Shown: positions 19,901 through 33,020 of the stretch, in pieces | Numbering within the stretch: position 1 is the first letter of the stretch | Layout: each line of letters opens with the position of its first letter | DNA from: Syngnathus acus | Lineage: Eukaryota; Chordata; Actinopteri; Syngnathiformes; Syngnathidae | Assembly (NCBI RefSeq): GCF_901709675.1 | Contig: NC_051087.1 | Location: 10,741,884 to 10,805,883, forward strand | Direction: 5' to 3' | Length of the DNA stretch: 64,000 bases | Made by a program: the position numbers and the translations under genes | The notes under the pieces: model-generated | Told to the model about the DNA's origin: nothing | What the model saw: only the letters and a program-made list of their open reading frames with translations | Database searches by the model: none

Positions 19901-20012
19901 TTAGAATTCACACAGACTTTCTGGAAAGGCCTTTTTCTAATCAGCATATCTTATCGCTACTGTTTGCGGCAGTTTAAATTTTGATTATAAATAAAATCAA
20001 ACAAACGTATGA

Positions 20013-20041
20013 ATGCATTTTGTCATTAAGACAAAATGCAT
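20013..20041. repeat. Perfect 12-bp inverted repeat, 5-nt loop
   Basis: ATGCATTTTGTC, then ATTAA, then GACAAAATGCAT: two exact complementary 12-mers around a 5-base loop. It lies in the gap between smap1 and K1. No gene is adjacent, so a terminator-like or MITE-core origin is only a guess. Confidence 0.6.
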
Positions 20042-21861
20042 GACATTATCTACAAATTTTATATTTAATTATGATGAAATGTTGAAAAACCAGTTCAGGG
20101 TGTACCATATTAATAGTGTAAGTTGCTGAGGTTAGCAACAGAAAAAGCAACTCACATACTATTTTGATTGTAAATATACTTAGTGTTTCTGACTTAGGCC
20201 AACAGAGAAGGCCTTGCTGGCCCTGATAGTTCACCACTAGCCTATACGTGTTTATGTCACTAAAAATAATAATAATAAAACATTCAGTCTCACCTCTGGC
20301 AACCGTTCAAACTAAACCTTATCCAGTTCTTTTCAACATTCTTGGCTTTGTCGCAAAGTCATCAGGATTAGGTTCTACCGGGCCGCACTAGATTCTTATT
20401 TTCTGAATCACCTTTGCACAGCATGAGGTACACTGAGCGAAACGGATCGTTTTATGAGCTGGTAAAATGCCTTTACAGTCATATAGTGGGAACATTTAAG
20501 CTTAAGCAACTTTGGGTTCATTCTCGTCCTTAAGGATATTTATTTTGACATGTTTGGAGTCAAAACAGCAATCTTACGCTTAGCTGGCCATTCACCCTTA
20601 TATCTGTGGTACACTTACGATACAATCCTCCCTTTCACGTTGAAAAAAAACCAGCTGCAGCGATGATTTGCAAAGTAAAATGGTAGTAATTTAACAAATA
20701 AAATTCATGCAGTTAAATTTTATCTGACAATAATATTATAGTCTGCAGAAAATTACGTGTAAGAACAATTAAGTGGATTACTATGTAAGACCCGAGTCAA
20801 GTGGACAATAATGTCAACTACTTGGTATGTACGCCAAGCAGACAAAATGCATTCTATGTTACAAATAATCTGAAAATGGATTGTTTAGGTCCGAATAAAT
20901 GGCGTTATGAGAGCTATGACCTCAAAACTGGTTTTTACTGTATACAGTTGACTCATGACAAGCCATTAGAGCTACTGCTCCATATCTTGTTGTTTATGTC
21001 AAGGAAATATTCTGACCTTATTATCGCAATGGCTTTGGCTGAGAGCAATTCTGGAAGATCTTTTACATAGACAGCGTAATGTAACAGCAGCGTGCTGGAT
21101 ATCTGTCCAAATATGGGCCCATAAATGTTCCCAGTGGGGGTTGGGTGCTGTACTCCCACCCACTTTGTAATCGCTGACTTTCCAAAGCAAACATTACACC
21201 ATTGTTTGAGAAATGTGAACTCCTCATCGGGATTTTGCTGTTTTACTCCTCAAAATGTGCTTAATGTAGTGTATCACTTACAGTTTATCGCTCCATGCCT
21301 TTTTTTTTCTATTTCCTGTTTCATGCAAACAGGTAAGATTAGGTCATAAAAGACAGTGCTGTGTTGAAAAGGCGAGGCTTGACCCTCCTTTTACTTTTTC
21401 ATAGCTACACACACTACATCATAAATGAGTCCAAAGTGCAGCACCGGTACGAGATTTTAACACTGCCTATCTTTGTTCACTTTGTCACTATTTGCATTCC
21501 CAGTCCGTGTGTTTATATCGAAGTATGTGTGCTCTTGTTACTTAGGCAACAGTGTTGACAGCCTCCAGGGCAAAGGTTAGTCAGCCCTTAGGGTGTGTCG
21601 TCTATTGAATCCATGGGTCATTTGCTCTGTTTGATTTTCATTTCACTTAAGGTTTTCTGCTACGAGACATTGAGTGCAAGTCTAACATCAACAAGTTTGA
21701 CCATTGTTGAGCCTTTTCCTGACAACACCGCCCTTACGTAACCCTCATTTCCACCAGCCCATATCCCACCTCCCACAATGTAAACTCAGTTGCTATGACA
21801 ACTGCATAAACAAAGACATCATTTTGTTGCAAAAACGACACACTTTGTAATCCCCAGCAGG

Positions 21862-21867
21862 TTTATT
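21862..21867 (-). terminator. Likely polyadenylation signal of keratin K1
   Basis: TTTATT on the + strand, that is AATAAA on the - strand, 205 bp past the K1 stop codon. Confidence 0.5.
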
Positions 21868-22071
21868 TTTTTGGACAACACATGCAAACACACATACAGA
21901 CATTTCCTCCGTTTCATAAACTTTAACGCAGCCTTTCGTCTCCTCTCGGTCTCGAGCGCGGCATTCAACTTTCATCTTCTATCAGTGATTTTTTACCATA
22001 GTTTCCCAAATCAGGTGTAACAGCTTTGTGTGTGTGTGTGCATGTGTTTGTTGTCCTGCTATCTGGACCAT

Positions 22072-24370
22072 TTAGCTGGAGGTGCGCACAGTGGTTGTTG
22101 TGACTTTGGTCTTAGAGCTCCCTGTGAAGAAGACAAAATGGCAGTGTTTCAATTTTCCATGCGGTGATGTAATATATCATTTCCTGGGGTTAAGAATCAC
22201 TCACCTGAACCAATAGGCCTTAATTGAGAAAGGAAAGAGAAAATAAACAATAAATGGAGCGTTCCAATTTTTTTTTAATGTATGCACTCTCCAATTATCT
22301 CCATTTCCGTCTACCTGGATTCCTCTGTGTCCAGTAGGCTCCTGTAGGTGGCAATCTCCTGCTCCAGCCTGGTCTTGATGTCCAGCAGCATCCTGTAGTC
22401 CTGGCCCTGCTGCTCAATGCTGGCGCGCATGTTGGCTAGTTCTGACTCGAGCATGTTGATTGTGGTCTGGAAGCCGCCGAGCATGGCGCTGTAACGAGCC
22501 TCTGTGTCTGCTAACGTGTTCTCCAGCGCCGCTTTCTATAGAAGATTAAAACAAGAAAAACATGTTTTGTTGAACCATTGTCACATTAGATGTTGAAATA
22601 GAACAACCACATCCTGGTTTGTATCTGACACTGGCTATGCTATTGTCTTTTTGACTGCAGAAGTCACAAGGAGGCCTTCTTGAACTAACAACCTGTGGGG
22701 CTTACAAGACCATCGTGTTCTGCATTCCTTCCCTTTTTCTCCAAGCTCTTTAATGCCTACCAGAACCTGACTGGACTGTGAAATGTTTTTTCCTCCCAGC
22801 ACACCTCCCCACCCCCCAAATGCATTCTTCAGTAAAGCCCTCCTTCTGTACCCTTTATCACTGTCTCCATTTCCCTGGACCAGAGAGGAATTTTGCTCAT
22901 ATAAGGCGTGATTGTGACAAGGCTGTCTGGCTTTCGTCTCTCACCATGCTGAGTTCGGACTGCAGGGCGATTTCCAGACTCTGCAGCGTACGTCTCAGAT
23001 CTCCGATTTCTGTCTTGGACGTCTGGATGGTTTCTGTGCTGATGGTCACCTCCTTTGACAAGGTGGCCGACTAGGAAGAGAAAAGCATGATATAAATTCT
23101 TCAGTTTGATTCAAAGTAAATGAGGTGCGGGTTTTTTTTTGGGGGGGGGCTTGGGGTTACCTTCTCATTAAACCAGGCTTCCTGGTCGCGGCGGTGTTTA
23201 TCTGTGATAGCCTCGTACTGGGCGCGGATCTCTTCCAGGATTTTGTTGAGGTCCTGTTGGGGTGCGGCGTCAACCTCCACATTGACTGTGCCGGACAGCT
23301 GTGATCGCATTGCTGCCAGCTCCTGAGCAGCAGACACACCCACCAAAAAAGTTAGCATTTTAAACCTCTCACAAGAATTGCACATGTCAAGCTTGTGGTA
23401 CCTCTGCGTGGTTCTTCTTGAGGTAAGCCAGCTCATCTTGCAGGCCTTCGATCTGCATCTCCAGGTCAGCTTTAGTCAGAGTGGTCTGGTCGAGCAGGCG
23501 GCGCAGGTTGGCGATGTCAGCCTCGACGGACTGCCGCATCATCAGTTCATGCTCGAACCTGTTGGATTTTGCCAAGGAAAGGGCAATGAGCTTGGCGTTT
23601 GGAATAGGAGCACTGATTAAAGATATTACTTAAGGCCTTACTTGGTTCTGAAGTCATCAGCAGCCAGTTTGGAGTTGTCAATCTGGAGGAGGATGTTGGC
23701 ATTGCCAATGGTGGCGGCCATGATCTGAATTAAAGCACAATTTGAGAATTGGTCAGAAGCTTCATCTAGCAGACAGAAAGCAGTGTTGTTGTTTTTTTTT
23801 TTTAAATTTGATAAGCACCTTATGTGTGAACTATGTCGGGTCAATGTCAATTTTAACGTGCGCAGTTTAACATTTCTAAACCCATATCGCTCTCGCATGC
23901 TAATGATTAACAGTAGCGCAAACATCTTGCATGGCATCGACGCTACCTACCTTGTCCTTCAGGTCATTGATAATGGCCCAGTAGTTGCTGTAGTCCCTGT
24001 CGGCCGCAGGCCCCTTCTGCTCGTAGTACTCTCTGATCTGCTTCTCCAGCTTGGCGTTGGCGGTCTCCAGAGATCGCACCTTCTCCAGGTAGCTGGCCAG
24101 ACGGTCATTCAGGTTCTGCATGGTGGCCTTCTCGTTCAGCTGAATGTTGTTCTGGTCCAAGGCGTTGGACAGGTCGAAGGAGCCCGCCCCGGCGCCGTAA
24201 CCACCACCATACCCAGATGAGACATTGTACATGGTGGAAGAGGAGATGCGAGGACCTCTGACGTTCAGTCCGGACAAGCTCCGAGCCTTGGGCGCAGCTC
24301 TGGATGAGTAGCTGTAGCTCTGCCTGCTCATCATGACGGGCCCACCGGTGATGCTGTAGCTGGATTGCAT
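22072..24370 (-). CDS. Type I (acidic) keratin K1
   Basis: Eight exons read on the - strand: 24370-23951, 23724-23642, 23558-23402, 23322-23161, 23070-22945, 22535-22315, 22218-22205 and 22121-22072. They give 410 residues with all phases consistent. Exon lengths 83, 157, 162, 126 and 221 are the classic type I keratin pattern. The Ser/Gly/Tyr-rich head is followed by the helix-initiation motif from about residue 79 ([20 protein letters not shown]), four coiled-coil segments, the termination motif near 376-388 ([13 protein letters not shown]) and a short Thr/Ser tail ending VRTSS. Type I keratins pair with type II keratins to form 10-nm filaments in epithelial cells. Naming within fish keratins is unstable, so no symbol is given. 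The gene looks intact. Confidence 0.93.
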
Positions 24371-24456
24371 GGCTGAGAGTCTTTCGAGAGAGGAGACGAG
24401 AGGAGTTTGAGCCGCTTGGACCAGGAGTGGAGTTGGGTAGCGGCGAGCCGGCTCCT

Positions 24457-24463
24457 GATATAG
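24457..24463 (-). promoter_or_regulatory. TATA-like box of keratin K1
   Basis: On the - strand this reads CTATATC, about 90 bp before the K1 start codon. The other three keratin genes also have a TATA-type element about 60-95 bp before their ATG, which supports this weaker match. Confidence 0.45.
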
Positions 24464-27400
24464 TGCTGGTCCTGGGGCGGGTCTGGCTTGGGGGGAGGGA
24501 GGGAGTTAGGGAGGGTAGGAGGGGAGAGAAGGAGGGAGTTTTACTCTGCCGATCCGCACTGGCTTGACACAACCACCACTTGTTTTCCTTTAAGGACCAA
24601 TGGATTTTTTTCCCTTTCCCCCTATGAGGGCACTCTCATGGAATGTGTGTTTGTGTGTGTTGCTTCTTTTGTGTCCATGTTGGAGCAGATAGGGTCCTGC
24701 TGAGGTGTGTGTGTGCGCATGTCACATTTGTAATTTCTGCCTGCTTATCTAAATACCTGCTCTTCTACTCTCACACCATTTTGAATAATTGCATGCAAAT
24801 ATTAACTGCATGCAAATATGAAGATGATTTTAACATCAGGCTACGTTTTGTAACTCGTGCCAATGACCTTGTGGCCAATATTGCATTAACACTTCTTTTC
24901 ATGCTTATTGACAAGGAATCTGCGCCCCCATTGTTCACCACATCACAGCCGACATGCCTTCTCAGTTCCTGTGTGTGCGCATGTTATTGAGTGTGGTGAT
25001 TTTGGCCCCCGTTACAGCCTGTTTTTGGGAGGAAACGGTATGCAGAAAGGGATTGTGTGTCGTTCTTGTGTGCATGTCTGCTGGAGTTCAAGTGGGTGTG
25101 CAACTCCTTATCTTCGTTTTGGGCAATGTGCCAACCTTTCTCTGCTGTGGAGATGGGAGAGGCTTGTGGGGTCATCAACCCCTCAGCCAAAGGGAGAAGT
25201 GACTCATGCCTCTTATTTGTTGCAGGAGCAGGGTTTGGTCTCACTCTACTGTGAGAAATGTTTCACTGATATGTTTCATGAAACTCTGTTCAGACTGACT
25301 TCACGTCCACTGTAAGACGAATAAACTATTAAATGCCCTTTGAGGTCTTTGAATAAACACAAAATTGCAAAGCTCTGCCCTCTGCCCTTTGTTTTTAGGG
25401 AGCAATGGAGTTCAGTTGAAATCACCATGGCGCAGTGTCAAACTTTTCACATTGCAGTGATGCAAAGCTAGTTTTAACATTCATTTCTGAACTCCAACAA
25501 CTCGATTATATTTTACAACTTTGACACAAAATGTATTTCTTAGTAAAATCCCATGATCACTTGTTTGGATCACAATTGTAACAAGAAAGAATGTATACTA
25601 AGTAGTAAAAAACAGCACATCCTGCAATTGTCTAGCAACCAGTGAAGGGTGCACCCCACCTGTTGCTAAAAAATGTCGTGGGTAATGTTTCTATTTTATT
25701 ATGAGTATATATTTTCTTCCATTATGTAGTAAGCAAACTCCTCTGCTAGTTCTGTGTCAAAACATGACATGTAAATTTTACATATTAAAATGTAGCTTCA
25801 TCATGACAGTTCTCTATCTTACAATTAGCAGAGTAGTATGGCATCTAATATCATAAATTGTTTAAGTTTAATATGACCCGTGACGAGGCATGTAACAAAG
25901 TACTCGTGTCAAATCAACTCACCCCATTGAAATAAATGGAACTGCCATTAATCCGTTCCACCGCTCAAAGAGGAAAAAAAATGATAATAGTTTTACAAAA
26001 AGTCACACCCACCCATGTGTTGTACCTTTAATTTGTTTGATCATCTAATAAAAGGTGTTTTCAGACCCTGCTTACAGACCAAGCTATATATCTTGAGTTT
26101 TTGAAAGTTGTTATTTTACCAGAATTCTGACAGAGGCCTGTTTGTTGAAAGTCAAACATATAAAGACTCATCAATCAGCAACAAGTGATTCCTTGAGGTA
26201 TGCTACCCGCTGTGTGTGCAGTCATTGTGTCCCATTCAAGTACAGACCAAAAAGTAGAATAGCTGTAACAAGCAATGCTTTGACAGACTCACTGACTAAA
26301 AAACCGAAGAGTATTTGTGCACTCTACGTTATTTATTTTATGCTGCGCTCTGTGCACTATGTGGAAAGTGGGCGTTTTCACCTAAACCAAATATGACTCA
26401 TGCAAAAGAAAAAAAAAATCCTCTGCAATTACTCTCTTCTGCATGTATTTTTAGATCTATTTGTAAATTCTGATTGCACACAGGAATTTTGCAACAGTGC
26501 TGATTATTAAGAAAACTTCAGGCTCCTACGAAATCAACATGACTTAAATGGGATTTGGAGCAAAGTCTGTATGTTACAATACTTGCACGGAATTAAGCCG
26601 CAACGGTTGCAACCCGTACAGCAATCATAAATACTAACATATCTTGTCTTGACAATTTATAACCCACAAATCTTCAAAAACGTTCCCGCTAACTTTATCT
26701 AAATCTATGTATACTTTGTGGGAGTGTTCAGTTGTCATAAACGGCATGACTCTGTGAAATATCTTCTGCCCACTCCCTCCCTTTTGCCAACGCTTGGTCA
26801 AAGAGATGAAGTCAAGCCAGGGTGAGTTCACTGCATATACTTAAAACAAACACATCCACCTGAGTGGATTTAGAGTCGGCTTTTACTTTTCTCATTTCAT
26901 TTTCTTCCACTTCACGTTCCAATCCTATCAGTAACATTAGGCTGTAAGATCATTAGCATGTTGTCAGGGATAGAAAACAAATATAGTGGAACATCTGACT
27001 TGACATGTAATATAACACGCTTGCTCTTGACCATACCAAAGAGAGAATGGAAGAATGCTGACATTTTTGTCGGCCAGCATGCTGGCCCTGCGAAGACAAA
27101 TGTAAAATGTGATTCATTCAATAAACATTATCATTGCCAATAATTCCATTTACAGTGTAGATGCTACTGATACTGAAAGCCAGTTGGGAGGATTAAATTG
27201 GCATGACAGCACACATAGCTGAAATATGATCAGACAAAAAAAAAAAAATCAAAATATTTTTGTGTGCACACATATTACTGCAAATGAGAGAAATTCTATG
27301 AAATGAAGAGAACAGACCATTGAAGACAAATTTCAGGTTACAATTAAAATTTAGGTTATAATTTTAGCAGAATTTTTCTGGTGATATTTAGGCCAGCAGA

Positions 27401-28060
27401 GAAGGCCTTAGCATGCAAAATTGATACTCTGAAGTGACATTTCACAGATCTGCTGATTTCTGGCCTGACATCAAGAAGAACAGTGGTCCATCTTTTAGAT
27501 AATGACAAGTTGAGCATTCTGTCTTCTTATTTTTCAAGGCCCAGTGAGTGAAAGAAAAAGCCTATTGTCTGCGTCACCTCCAAGTGAACGTACTGCAAGC
27601 TCAAAACAGTTTCTGTTATTTTACTGTATCCCAGCAACATGTAGAGCATGTCACTCACTACTCAAGCATGAACGGCACCTATTGTGTTCCACTTTCATTC
27701 ACTTATGCATACTGTATATGATCATTGTTCCTTTTACCATCTATGAATTTTGGATAAAAAAATATTTATTAATGAGATTACTTTGCTAGACTTTCTCCAG
27801 CAACAGATTCATTCTGGCAGAGTTGCACATATCCATCCCTTCAACACATAGTTCGCATACAGCAAAGTTAGCAGGTCTCTGTATGGATCAACAGTGAATC
27901 ATAGCAGTGCACTGCTGTACGCTCCGAAGCCTCCTGTCAATATACCACACCCCACCGCAGGCATTATCACATCCTCTTTCAACTATTGTGCAATAACTCC
28001 CCAGCATACTACTTCTATGCCAAAAGTCCAACACACAATTGACACACGCTGTCCTAGTTT

Positions 28061-28117
28061 GTGTGTGCGTGCGTGTGTGTGTGTGTGTGTGTGTGTGTCC
28101 GTGTGCGTGTGTGTGTT
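28061..28117. repeat. (GT)n microsatellite
   Basis: Imperfect GT dinucleotide repeat with a few GC interruptions. Confidence 0.9.
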
Positions 28118-31100
28118 AAACATTCACCATGCAAGCGCTCGAATCGTATCTGTTGTAATTCCAGTAAGCTTGTGGTGCTTGTGTTGTGTAAATAGATATT
28201 GTACCTTGGATCACTAATAACAAATTAAAAAAGATTAATGTAGAGGGAGGGTTGGGTCTTACATATTTGGGAGAGTAAATGATCAGTGTATGTGTCTACT
28301 TTGCGCTTTTGCTCTAGAAGGTGTATTATTTAGATGCCTAGTCTCTTCCTATTGTGGTTATTGATAACAATGCAACATAAGTATAGCAAGATAAGAAATA
28401 CAAGCTATTGACATCAACGCTAAAACATGCGTTGATATTTCCTCCAGATGCTTTTCTTTAACTTGTCAAAAACACCACATAGTCCCAGCGCCACACCCTT
28501 TATGAGCTCAGATACTTGGCTTGAACACTGGAGGTAACTTTTATTATTGAACAGCCTCCTCTAGTGGCACTTCACAAAATGCAGGCAGGCCAAGAAAACC
28601 TCCGTGTATCATTGTATGAAGCAATATTTTTATTTTTAAGGTGCCATAGCAACACCAACCTGCCCAGCAATGCCGCCCTGCACGGCCACAAACCTCCGCT
28701 ATGTGGCATGCTTGTTAAAACCAACGCACCGCAGCACACCCACCTGTCATAGCTGACCTGTAAGGGGCAGCATTGAGCCACAGGGCAGCCTGAAAATACA
28801 AACAAGAAGAAAAACTAAACACCGTCGCAGTAGTAGTATGTTCGTAGTAATCGTAGCAATTCTTGTGGTGAATGACTTATGTAAACACTCAACACAACCA
28901 ATTGCTCCTCTTTTTTGGTGTCTGGCAGTAATGCGAGCTTCAGGTTTCTCACATACCTCGCTTTAGTTCTGTTTATATCACAGTCTGTCACTCCTATTGT
29001 TGTCCGTGCAGACAAGAGAGGAAAAATCTCACGCCCCACACCATAATCACTCTGGATAATCATTTAGAGACATCTTACAATAAGTAGGCCTTTGTTCTTT
29101 TACAGGGAGGGGAAAAACTCAAAGTTGGCTCCAATGTAGCAACGGGAGCTTTAACTACACCCCCAGGAGAACCCACTGTTGTATAATTCAAGTCACTGAT
29201 GTGATTAAAACATAAACAACTGTATGGACCCTTGCTTTTTTCACTCTCTTCCTGCGATACACACAGACACGCTGAAAGTATGCACTTTTGCAGAAAGCCT
29301 CTACAGTGTGCATGTCTACGTGTGCACAGCAAGGAGCTGCAGAATGTGTCTGAAGAAGATGGAAGTCAAGAGCTCAGAAGAGAGAGGCCCCAATCACCTT
29401 TTGTTCAGATTTCAGTGCACATTAATTTGGTCGTTTTTTTTTGTTAGGAGGAGGAAGAGTGGGCGTGGAGGCCTGTTGGGGGGTGTTGACGCATACTATG
29501 CCAGGATTGCTCACTGTGCCATTATTCTTTAACCTCGTCTGACTCTCTAACAGCCTTTGGATGACAATCATGTGTAAAATAAAGCCAGTGTGGATGTTGG
29601 CCCTAAAGAAATTACAATAAGAACTGTTTCCATAGTGTTTTATTTCAAAATGATCCTGCAGTGAACCCTCAAAATATTTCCTCAAAATGATGTTGTACAA
29701 TAGCAGTGGCATGCATCCAGCTATTCGAGCCTTCTATGCTGGATAAACTAGTGCACCATTATTTACAACTTACATGAAATTGTAATAATTTATTTGCTCA
29801 TCACCTTCAGAATTCCAAGTGCTCATGTTCTTACAACTGCTTGGTCATAAGTAACCCAAAATAGCTAACCAAACTCTGGATCCAAAAGGGATGGAGCCAA
29901 TCCAGGGTCATTTATACCGAGTACATTAGGTTAACGATTTGACCCCACATGTTGGGCTCAAGTATTTGATTAGACGAGGGGTTAAAAATATTAAACACAT
30001 GACTGTAAGGTACCAAGAAATGAGTATCGGGCTATTGCTGTGTTGTTGTTTTTTTAGAAATGCTCATTTTATTGCCAATATCTTCGAGGAAGAATGAGAC
30101 ATTGTGTGTGAGTCTTTCTTCTTTAAGCACTTTTTACCACAGATTTCTCCCACCCACTTTTTTTTCATCCCATCCTGTCTACGTCATAGCAAGGAAGAAA
30201 GCACAGTAATGTGTGTTGCTTCCTTGCTTGGTTTGTCTCATTCCATTGCCACCTTGTGTCTGAAATGGTGATTACGTAATTGCCACCATTACATACATAC
30301 ATTGACAATCGTTCTTAATTTTGTGCATTTCAACCTGTGAAAATATAAAAGCCATCTTTGCAGTATATTTGATTTATTGACATCAGATGTGAGCTCCTTT
30401 GAGGAAAAGCCACTATCACCTCCACAAAATCAAAAATATTGTGTCAATCATTTCTTTTCATTTTACAGGTTGAAGTGGACAATATTAGTTCTATTAGTGT
30501 ATATACACATTAAAAGTGCAAACATTAACAGCATCAGATTTTTTTAAAACAAGGTTTAAGAGAAGTAAGTGTCCAAATATAATTAGCCTATGTACTCACT
30601 GTCATATTTGAGATTTCCAGAAAATGTACTTAATTATCAAACTTTTTTTCTGGCGATAAGTTGAAATTGATAACTACATTTTTAATGTTTGAACACACAC
30701 AGCCCAACAGAATATTGGAAAATTAATATTGAGTAGTGTTTGTGTGTGTGCGTGTGTGCATGTGCATGTGCGCGTGCGTGTGTGACAATAGTAGGCAAGC
30801 AGGGCAACATATTTGTCGTGAGCATCTCACAGAACAAAAGGCCTCCTTGTCTTTTATTGTTCCGTGTTTATAGAGTATATTTCACTGGTAGCACAACAGG
30901 CTACAGGAACATGGGAGATAAAAATCTGATTAATTTTGCAATGCCGTTCATACAGCCTACCATTTCTATGATTTGCCAGTTGGGCTAAATTAATGGATTT
31001 ACAGTGTTTTGGAAAATAGAGCCTCACATTTGTATTACTGTTGAATGGTTCTCAAATTGTCTTTAATTAACATGACCTACTTTTGGAATGTGGGTGGGGT

Positions 31101-31634
31101 TACACACCAGGTAAGCAATGATTAAATGGCCGCAGCTCATTCACAAAATGTTGCTTGGTGCATGCTGCAGGCCAAACACAATAATTATGAATGATGTGTT
31201 TTTCCTCTTTCTGTCTATCACGCAATTACATTACATTAGGGGTGTCAAAGTGTTCACTTTAAAGATTAATTTGATTTTTTAAAGCATTTACACAGCCTGA
31301 GAACATTTTGTATGAAGAAAAGCAATGACTGAACCAGCAGATGAGTATTCCTCAATGGTCACCATACCATCTGTCATCCTGCCAGACGTCGCTCTCTTTA
31401 TCGGGCCGACGAGATGTGTGTGTGTGATGACAGAGAACAGCAGTCAAGCAGCACGGCTATGTTGCTCAACAAGATGAGCGTTTAAAATACAAATATGCAA
31501 GTGATCATTTTACACTGGAGAGAAGATGTCGTTTCTGGCAGTTGTTGAGACATTTTGTTATGATCCTTTTGAGCCACTGGTGACAAGCAATCATTATAGT
31601 GGGGAAGCGTCAAGACAAACAAAGACTTGAAAAT

Positions 31635-31825
31635 TTATTGTGAAAATGATCATGTAAGTATGTGAAACGTATCATGTAAAAATGTGAAAATGATTTGAAA
31701 ATGTGAAGCTAAAATGAAAAGTTCAAAAGTGAAAAAGTTGGCGTTTCATGTTTTTACATGATAATCATCACATTTTTACGTGATCCGATTCATGTTTTGA
31801 ATTGATCATGTTTATGTTTTTACAT
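31635..31825. mobile_element. Imperfect inverted repeat, possible MITE
   Basis: The left half repeats motifs such as ATCATGTAAAAATGTGAAAAT, shown here only in part, and the right half carries their complements (TTTTTACATGATAATCAT, CACATTTTTACGTGAT). The whole stretch is AT-rich and could fold back on itself. Ends and target duplication are not clear, so the class is unassigned. Confidence 0.35.
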
Positions 31826-32952
31826 AAATTTCATATATTCTGGTGTGGCCGCTTTCATAGTTTTGTATAAAGGTTTACAGCACAGGTTTTTGATGAGTTA
31901 ACATTTTAAAATATACTCTATAAAGGGAAAGTGGACAATCAACACAAAGCAAACTTTTGTATCCTGCACATTGTGCATTTGTATCTATTAGCTAAGACGA
32001 CATTCTGAGGGAAGTCATGATGCGGCAAAAAATATTTCACTCATTGCTCATAATCAATCATTTTTTATCACAGAATTCCTCACAGAAGTGCAAGTTATAG
32101 TCCTGACCTCATGACTGAGGCATCATCACAGTGTCTTGCTATTTCTGGCATTGCTTTTATTTCTTTGATCATCAACATCAGCAGGAAAGAGTTAACATGA
32201 AATTTCGTTTTCATTTCTTTTCGCGTAATGCTAATGTGACAAATTTATTTTCCATCTCATGCTTCCTTTCTCTTATATGAGGTTGTTGCTACACTTTCAA
32301 ACATATTTTTGAAATAATGTAGTATTTATTAATATAACTTATATTGAAGCTCTTAACATCTGACGTTGGTTAAGAAAAAAATTCATTCTTCATCCGTACA
32401 GATGAAGACAAAAGCCAGACAACAAGAATATTTTAATTTTTACATTTCCCCACGTGATGTGGCTGTGTGACACGTTGATGAAAAATGATTCCACAAGCAT
32501 CGGTTAATGCAACCTTGCTCATTCCTGCTCTGATATATTTGACTTTGACCAATAACCTTGGTCCCAACCTTTGGCCCTTGTTTGGCAAATGTGAAATTGT
32601 CACCCCCGTGTGTAATTTCTTGTCACAGCTGTGAGCAAACATTTTGAGTGAACACTTTGACATTTCGCGCGTGTTAGTGCAAACTGCTTGTTTTGTCTGG
32701 GAATAAATACGGAAGGTGACAATTATGCATTCCTAACAAGGTTTGGGGGATAGTCAAGAAGTATTCCAAGAATGGTCACATTCGTGGAGAAATGATAAAA
32801 TGTGGAATCACAAGTTGGACCTGTAATGGGGGCGGGATGAAACCCTCACCCACTAGGCACCACCCGTGTGGTGATGGAGCGATTACATGGCGTAATGGCA
32901 GACACATTCTTCGCTTTCAACTAAAACCCCTCCCACTTGACACTACTACTAC

Positions 32953-32961
32953 TATATATAA
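32953..32961 (+). promoter_or_regulatory. TATA box of keratin K2
   Basis: TATATATAA, 60 bp before the K2 ATG, at the expected distance for a short 5' UTR. Confidence 0.65.
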
Positions 32962-33020
32962 CTCAGGGAGCGAAGTGATGCTCACAACTGCAGATCCTGT
33001 CCACATCCAGATCCTCCATC

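Larger units (their letters stand above)
16924..22071. other. smap1 3' UTR and tail-to-tail gap to keratin K1
   Basis: Possible smap1 polyadenylation signals are at 17313-17318, in the AATAAA repeats near 17425, and at about 17866. K1, on the other strand, has TTTATT (antisense AATAAA) at 21862-21867, so its 3' UTR probably covers about 21845-22071. Between these I see no gene. The longest open frame (18908-19399, +, 163 codons) has no recognisable domain and no splice context. A perfect hairpin lies at 20013-20041. Confidence 0.5.
24371..33020. other. Head-to-head interval between keratins K1 and K2
   Basis: About 8.6 kb without a gene I can support. It must hold the promoters of both divergent keratin genes. 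Contents seen: a polypurine tract upstream of K1 (about 24480-24540), a (GT)n microsatellite at 28061-28117, a GT-rich tract at 30738-30784, an imperfect inverted repeat at about 31635-31825, and fragments of dispersed repeats (for example near 25625 and 29890). Open frames here are short, overlap on both strands and carry no family signature. Confidence 0.5.
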
